NCBI GenBank assembly: GCA_035483795.1
Contig: DATHPP010000213.1
Location: 1 to 39,130 of the forward strand
DNA from: DASXMX01 sp035483795
GTDB taxonomy: Bacteria > Planctomycetota > Phycisphaerae > Tepidisphaerales > Tepidisphaeraceae
Direction of reading: 5' to 3'
Length of the DNA: 39,130 bases
The notes under the pieces: generated by a model
What the model was told of the DNA's origin: nothing
Database searches by the model: none
What the model saw: only the letters and a program-made list of their open reading frames with translations
Program-made: the position numbers and the translations under genes
In this document: positions 35,652 through 39,130 of the stretch, one piece after another
Layout of the letters: every line of letters begins with the position of its first letter
Numbering within the stretch: the first letter of the stretch is position 1

Positions 35652-37838
35652 TCACTTTACATAAATAAACTCGTCCAGATTGAACATCAGCCAGGCAAAA
35701 TCCTTCAGGCGAGCAGGGTCGTTACCGAGGTACGCCAGTGAACGTTCGGTTTCGGATTTCGAAGGCGATCGCGCCAGGGCGATGCGGTAGGCCAGATCGA
35801 CGGCTGATTTAAGGTCTCCCTTGGATTCTTTGGCGAGGCGCTGGGCGAATTTGTCGGCGGCCTTATCGACCTCCGGGCTGTTCATCATGAACAGGCCCTG
35901 CGGCGCCGTCACCGTCTGCGTGCGCAGCGGGCAGGGGACACGGCCGTCATCCACGTCGAATGCCTGGAGGAAAACGGGAACCACGTCGCGGCTGGTGGAG
36001 AAGCCGCGGATCATGTACGCCGCCCGGCGGGTCGTGCGGGAATCGGTCGTCGGCATCGGGCCCAGCAGGGTCGCGTCCACGGCGCCACGACGGCCTCGGG
36101 CCGGTGTGATGTCAAACGAGGGGCCGCCCACCGAAACATCGAGCGTTCCCGCCGCCGAGAGGATGGAATCCCATATCGGCTCGGCTTCCAGCCTCTCCAG
36201 CCGAAAATGCCAGAGACACGCGTCGTCGGGATCGGCCTTGTTGGCGACCAGCGCCGCGTCGTCGACGCGCGAAGCAAGTTTGTAAGTCTCCGACGTGACG
36301 ATCAGCTGGTTCATCTGCTTCATGCTGAAGCCGCGGCGGACGAACTCGGAGGCGAGCCAGTCGAGCAGCTTTGGGTTCGAGGGCGGCCCGGCGAGTTTCC
36401 CGAAATCACTGGGCGTCTTCTCCAGACCCTGGCCGAAATGCCACTGCCACAGGCGATTCATCGCTACGCGGGCGAACATCGGATTTTCCGGGGCGGTCAG
36501 CCAGTCGGAGAACGCTTCGACGCGGCCGTCGCGGAAGTCGATTTTTTCTGGCGCGAAGGGCCAGCCGGGTTCGACGGGGTGATCCAGCTCCGGGCGAAGC
36601 GGATCGCCGCTGGTGAGCATGTAGCTCTTTTCCAGCTCGCGCTTGGGATCGACCTCGACGGTCCAGAAGGTGGCGATGCCGCCCATGCCTCCGCCGCGAC
36701 GCCCGCCTGAGACCTGATTGAGCTGCCGCGTCAGCGCCTGGTACTTGCGCTTTTGCTCAGGGGGCATGATCTCGAGGAGTTTGTCCGAATCAATGCGGAC
36801 AATCGGATAATAATCATCCGCCAGCTTCTGCTCGGCGACGGTGCGCTCTTTCTCCGGCTTGAGAATGACCTCCCGGGCCTCAGGCGGCAGCATCGCGATG
36901 CGGTCGTCGAAGAGTTTCTTCTTGTACGGCGCGACAAGATCGTCGATCGGTCCCTGGATCGCCGCGACCTTCTTTGCCCGTTCATCAGCCGCAATGCCGC
37001 TGGCGAAGATCTGGTCCGGCGTCTCCAGCCACAGCTTCCGCACCACCAGCGGGTCGAATAGCGCCTTCATCTCGTAGAAGTTGCGCTTGGTGATCGGGTC
37101 GAACTTGTGGTCGTGACACTTGGCGCAGCCGACCGTCAGGCCCATGAAGGCGGTGGAGACGGTATCGACGGCGGTGATTGCCAGCTCCTGCCCGTCCTTG
37201 CCGTCGCGCAGCACCTGCCCGCGGGCCAGGAAGCCGAGGGCGAACAGGTCATCCGGCCGGGGCTCGGAGCGAGAGCGATAACCCGTCGCGGAGATCTGGG
37301 TTCGCTGGGTTGTGCGGTAGCCGGTGAGCTGGGCGCGGACAAACTGGTCGTAGGGCAAATCCTGGTTGATGGCGCGGATCACCCAATCGCGCCAGAGGTA
37401 GATCCCCGGGGCGGCGGTCATCCGTTCGTCGACGTCGGCGTAGCGGAGCACGTCGAGCCAGTGCCGGGCGTAGCGGACGCCGTGCTGTTCGCTGGCCAGG
37501 AGCCGGTCGACGACCTTGTCGTAGGCGTCGGGCGACGTGTCATTCAAAAACGCATCCTGCTCTGCGGGCGTCGGGGGAATGCCCGTCAGGTCGAGGCAGA
37601 CGCGGCGCAGCAAGGTGGCCTTGTCGGCGGCCCCGACGGGTTGAAGTCCCTTGTCCGGGTAATCGGCGGCGATGAAGGCGTCGATCGGGTTGGAAGATTC
37701 TGTAACGCCGGTGGGAACCACGGGTGCCGTGAGCGGCTTGAGAATGTAAAGCCCGGACTTTTCGGGGCTCGCAGCGGGCGCAATGACAGTGCTCAACAAA
37801 AGCACAACCACTGCCTGGAGGCTGATCGATCGCACCAT
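35652..37838 (-). CDS. DUF1549/DUF1553 cytochrome-c-like exported protein
   Basis: A 728-residue exported protein with signal peptide VRSISLQAVVVLLLSTVIAP. A DUF1549 domain spans about residues 45-260 (IDAFIAADYPDKGLQPVGAA, RRVCLDLTGIPPTPAE, ARHWLDVLRYAD). It carries the haem-type motif CAKCHDHKFDP near residue 240. A long linker follows, then a DUF1553 domain from about 430 to the end (PENPMFARVAMNRLWQWHFG, LVTSETYKLASR-like IVTSETYKLASR, LFMMNSPEV). These proteins are expanded in planctomycetes. They are usually paired with DUF1501 and are suspected in polysaccharide or electron-transfer processes, but no reaction is proven. There is no separate N-terminal cytochrome (PSD1) domain. It is the first gene of a two-gene unit with DUF1501. 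Confidence 0.93.
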   Translation of the reverse strand: MVRSISLQAVVVLLLSTVIAPAASPEKSGLYILKPLTAPVVPTGVTESSNPIDAFIAADYPDKGLQPVGAADKATLLRRVCLDLTGIPPTPAEQDAFLNDTSPDAYDKVVDRLLASEQHGVRYARHWLDVLRYADVDERMTAAPGIYLWRDWVIRAINQDLPYDQFVRAQLTGYRTTQRTQISATGYRSRSEPRPDDLFALGFLARGQVLRDGKDGQELAITAVDTVSTAFMGLTVGCAKCHDHKFDPITKRNFYEMKALFDPLVVRKLWLETPDQIFASGIAADERAKKVAAIQGPIDDLVAPYKKKLFDDRIAMLPPEAREVILKPEKERTVAEQKLADDYYPIVRIDSDKLLEIMPPEQKRKYQALTRQLNQVSGGRRGGGMGGIATFWTVEVDPKRELEKSYMLTSGDPLRPELDHPVEPGWPFAPEKIDFRDGRVEAFSDWLTAPENPMFARVAMNRLWQWHFGQGLEKTPSDFGKLAGPPSNPKLLDWLASEFVRRGFSMKQMNQLIVTSETYKLASRVDDAALVANKADPDDACLWHFRLERLEAEPIWDSILSAAGTLDVSVGGPSFDITPARGRRGAVDATLLGPMPTTDSRTTRRAAYMIRGFSTSRDVVPVFLQAFDVDDGRVPCPLRTQTVTAPQGLFMMNSPEVDKAADKFAQRLAKESKGDLKSAVDLAYRIALARSPSKSETERSLAYLGNDPARLKDFAWLMFNLDEFIYVK

Positions 37839-37904
37839 TGCTAATACGCCACCAGTTTGCCCACGTTGGCATTGGGGGGCGATGCCCGCCCTGGAGAGGA
37901 GAAT

Positions 37905-38123
37905 TCACGGGTTCTGCGCCGGCGGTTCGAGTTTCTTCTTCACGTCGTCAGGAACTTCGACAGTGGTGGCGCCCAGGTCACTGAAATCGACGGTCGTGGT
38001 GCGATCGATCTGGGTGTCGCCACCGTTGCCGGTGACCCGGAAAGACGTCGAACGTTTGGAACGGAATGGACGGAATGGAACGTTTTTCGCGAATTTTTTT
38101 GAAACTGCTGGAGAACGTTCCAT
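37905..38123 (-). pseudogene. C-terminal gene fragment fused to repeat DNA
   Basis: A minus-strand frame of 72 codons. Its last 45 residues (TQIDRTTTVDFSDLGATTVE and VPDDVKKKLEPPAQNP) read like the end of a real secreted or lipoprotein gene. The first 27 residues are encoded by low-complexity repeat DNA. No signal peptide or ribosome binding site is present. It is best seen as the 3' remnant of a lost gene. The parent family is not recognised. Confidence 0.45.
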
Positions 38124-38150
38124 TTCGTTTCAAACGTTCCAGCAATAGTG
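38040..38150. repeat. GGAACG-rich repeat region with imperfect palindrome
   Basis: GGAATGGA-type units recur at 38060-38083 (GGAACGGAATGGACGGAATG). TGCTGGAGAACGTT near 38106-38119 is a near-complement of AACGTTCCAGCA at about 38135-38146. The segment also contains a T7 run. It borders the gene fragment at 37905 and reaches into the 3' end of the DUF1294 gene. Confidence 0.5.
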
Positions 38151-38426
38151 TGCGAGCAGCGCCCCGATCCAGATCGCCAGGTGTAACATGATGATCGCGG
38201 CGGTTACGAGCGAGAACCCGATTTTGCGACGCTTATGGGCGAAGAGCGTTCGGCCGACCAGGGCTCCGGGCCAGCCGCCCAGCAGCTCAAGCAGATGAAG
38301 CGTCCGCTCGCGGATGCGCGGTCCGCTGCGGATCGCGCGGCGTTTGTCCCAGCCGTACGCGCAGAGCGTGATCAGGCTCATGAGGGTGTACGCCGCCGCG
38401 ATTGCGATCAGCCAGGGATGCTGCAC
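38130..38426 (-). CDS. DUF1294 family membrane protein
   Basis: A 98-residue membrane protein of the DUF1294 family, function unknown. Helix 1 is WLIAIAAAYTLMSLITLCAY. The family hallmark YGWDKRRA is followed by RIRERTLHLLELLGGWPGAL, which corresponds to the conserved ELLGGWPG, then FAHKRRKIGF and a second helix. The start is GTG 38426; a ribosome binding site is not obvious. It follows DoxX by 13 bp on the same strand, so they may be co-transcribed. The last residues are encoded in the border of a repeat. Confidence 0.88.
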   Translation of the reverse strand: MQHPWLIAIAAAYTLMSLITLCAYGWDKRRAIRSGPRIRERTLHLLELLGGWPGALVGRTLFAHKRRKIGFSLVTAAIIMLHLAIWIGALLAHYCWNV

Positions 38427-38439
38427 AGGAGACTTATCG

Positions 38440-38832
38440 TCATCGCTTCATTCCTTTGTCAATGCTGACCGGGCCGGCGCCGTGGTAAGCGATCAGCAGC
38501 GCGCCGCCGAGCATCGACATGTTCTTCATGAAATGGATCATCTGCATCTGTGACGCCTGCGGGTCGTGCACGGCCCAGAAGTTATGCATCGAAAAGCTCA
38601 CTGGAATCAGAAACAGGATCACCAGCAGCGCGCCGACGCGTGCATACCAGCCGAGGATGATGCTGATGGCGCCGAGCAGCGCGATGACGCCGGACAGCGG
38701 GACGGCGATCTTGGCAAGCGGGATGCCCTGCGACGCCGCGTAATCGATGGTGCTCTGCTTGAAATGGTTTGGCCCGGACAAAAGAAAAACCGCGGAGAAC
38801 AACAGTCTTCCGAGTGGCACGAGGAATTGCAT
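38440..38832 (-). CDS. DoxX family membrane protein
   Basis: A 130-residue, four-helix membrane protein of the DoxX family. Visible segments are LGRLLFSAVFLLSGPNHF, IAVPLSGVIALLGAISIILG, VGALLVILFLIPVSFSMHNF and MLGGALLIAYHGAGP. DoxX-like proteins have been linked to thiosulfate:quinone oxidoreductase in archaea and to redox or envelope stress in bacteria; the role here is unproven. ATG 38832 has AAGGAG 7 bases upstream, and the longer frame upstream overlaps the divergent dehydrogenase gene. It diverges from that gene with about 70 bp between starts. Confidence 0.88.
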   Translation of the reverse strand: MQFLVPLGRLLFSAVFLLSGPNHFKQSTIDYAASQGIPLAKIAVPLSGVIALLGAISIILGWYARVGALLVILFLIPVSFSMHNFWAVHDPQASQMQMIHFMKNMSMLGGALLIAYHGAGPVSIDKGMKR

Positions 38833-38901
38833 GGAGGCTCCTTGAGACAATTCAGCGTAACGCCCGCGGGTCATGCCGGGTAGATGAAAAAGGAGGAGCT
38901 T

Positions 38902-39130
38902 GTGTCCAAGAACGTTCTTGATCAGTTCCGGCTCGATGGCCGCAGGGCGCTGGTGACCGGCGCGGCGCGCGGGCTGGGGAAAGTCATCGCGGCGGCGCTG
39001 GCGGAGGCGGGGGCGGATGTCGTGGTCGCCAGCCGCACGCTGGCCGAATGCCAGAAGACGGCGGCGGAGATTTCGCAGCAGACCGGTCGCAAGGCGCACG
39101 CGATTGCCGCGGACGTGACGCGGGCCGCCG
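38902..39130 (+). CDS. Short-chain dehydrogenase/reductase, 3' end outside window
   Basis: The first 76 codons of an SDR-family NAD(P)-dependent oxidoreductase. A Rossmann start is clear: FRLDGRRALVTGAARGLGK contains the TGxxxGxG cofactor-binding motif, and VVVASRT follows as the second strand. The Arg after VVVAS suggests NADP preference. The segment resembles gluconate 5-dehydrogenase-like members. The start is taken as GTG 38902 because AGGAGGAG lies 4-5 bases upstream; ATG 38884 in the same frame is an alternative. The substrate cannot be judged from this fragment. Confidence 0.88.
   Translation, partial: MSKNVLDQFRLDGRRALVTGAARGLGKVIAAALAEAGADVVVASRTLAECQKTAAEISQQTGRKAHAIAADVTRAA

Overview
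The window is high-GC bacterial DNA that most resembles a planctomycete, probably of the Phycisphaerae side. The main pointers are an adjacent DUF1501 / DUF1549-DUF1553 pair with a haem-type CxxCH motif, a PEP-CTERM-like exported protein, lipid A acyltransferase, two GroEL paralogues, GYF-domain membrane proteins, an OGT-like TPR protein, an excisionase-HTH fused to a receiver domain, and many palindromic intergenic repeats. This placement rests on gene content and is an inference; no rRNA is present.

Layout. 1-2293: end of an integrated element (an unrecognised gene cut by the window edge plus a tyrosine integrase) abutting the 3' end of tRNA-Pro(GGG). 2388-12409: ordinary housekeeping and envelope genes (LpxL-type acyltransferase, TsaB, a winged-helix regulator, M48 lipoprotein protease with an SH3 protein, DUF456, RluB-type pseudouridine synthase, mannose-6-phosphate isomerase, PIN-PhoH ATPase, PEP-CTERM protein). 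12736-13612: lone rpsD with its own promoter, a structured leader and a terminator. 13660-18109: a three-gene signalling cluster (HTH-receiver, HDOD-GAF-histidine kinase, receiver-GAF), with heptad-repeat elements flanking the last gene. 18237-19596: a structured, apparently non-coding locus followed by a strikingly eukaryote-like myo-inositol oxygenase. 19599-23159: PilZ protein, Bax-inhibitor-1 family protein, TPR-OGT glycosyltransferase.

23346-30102 is a proteostasis block: a CIRCE-like operator, groEL, groES, a small retropepsin-like aspartyl protease, a second tail-less groEL, dnaJ, grpE, a FmdB-type zinc ribbon and yacG. The tight spacing up to groEL2 suggests co-expression. A hairpin then separates groEL2 from dnaJ-grpE.

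30334-39130 is more accessory. A large unknown membrane protein is followed by a decayed DUF433/DUF5615 toxin-antitoxin-like module, two GYF-domain membrane proteins, a second decayed (VapBC-like) module, and an intact hicAB pair whose promoter lies inside the decayed module. Then come the DUF1501 and DUF1549/DUF1553 genes, a gene fragment, DUF1294, DoxX, and the start of a short-chain dehydrogenase.

The strongest leads for something undescribed are the structured RNA upstream of the inositol oxygenase gene (18249-18472), the aspartyl protease embedded in the chaperonin operon, and the toxin-antitoxin turnover zone at 31735-34063. No CRISPR array, complete insertion sequence or rRNA was seen.
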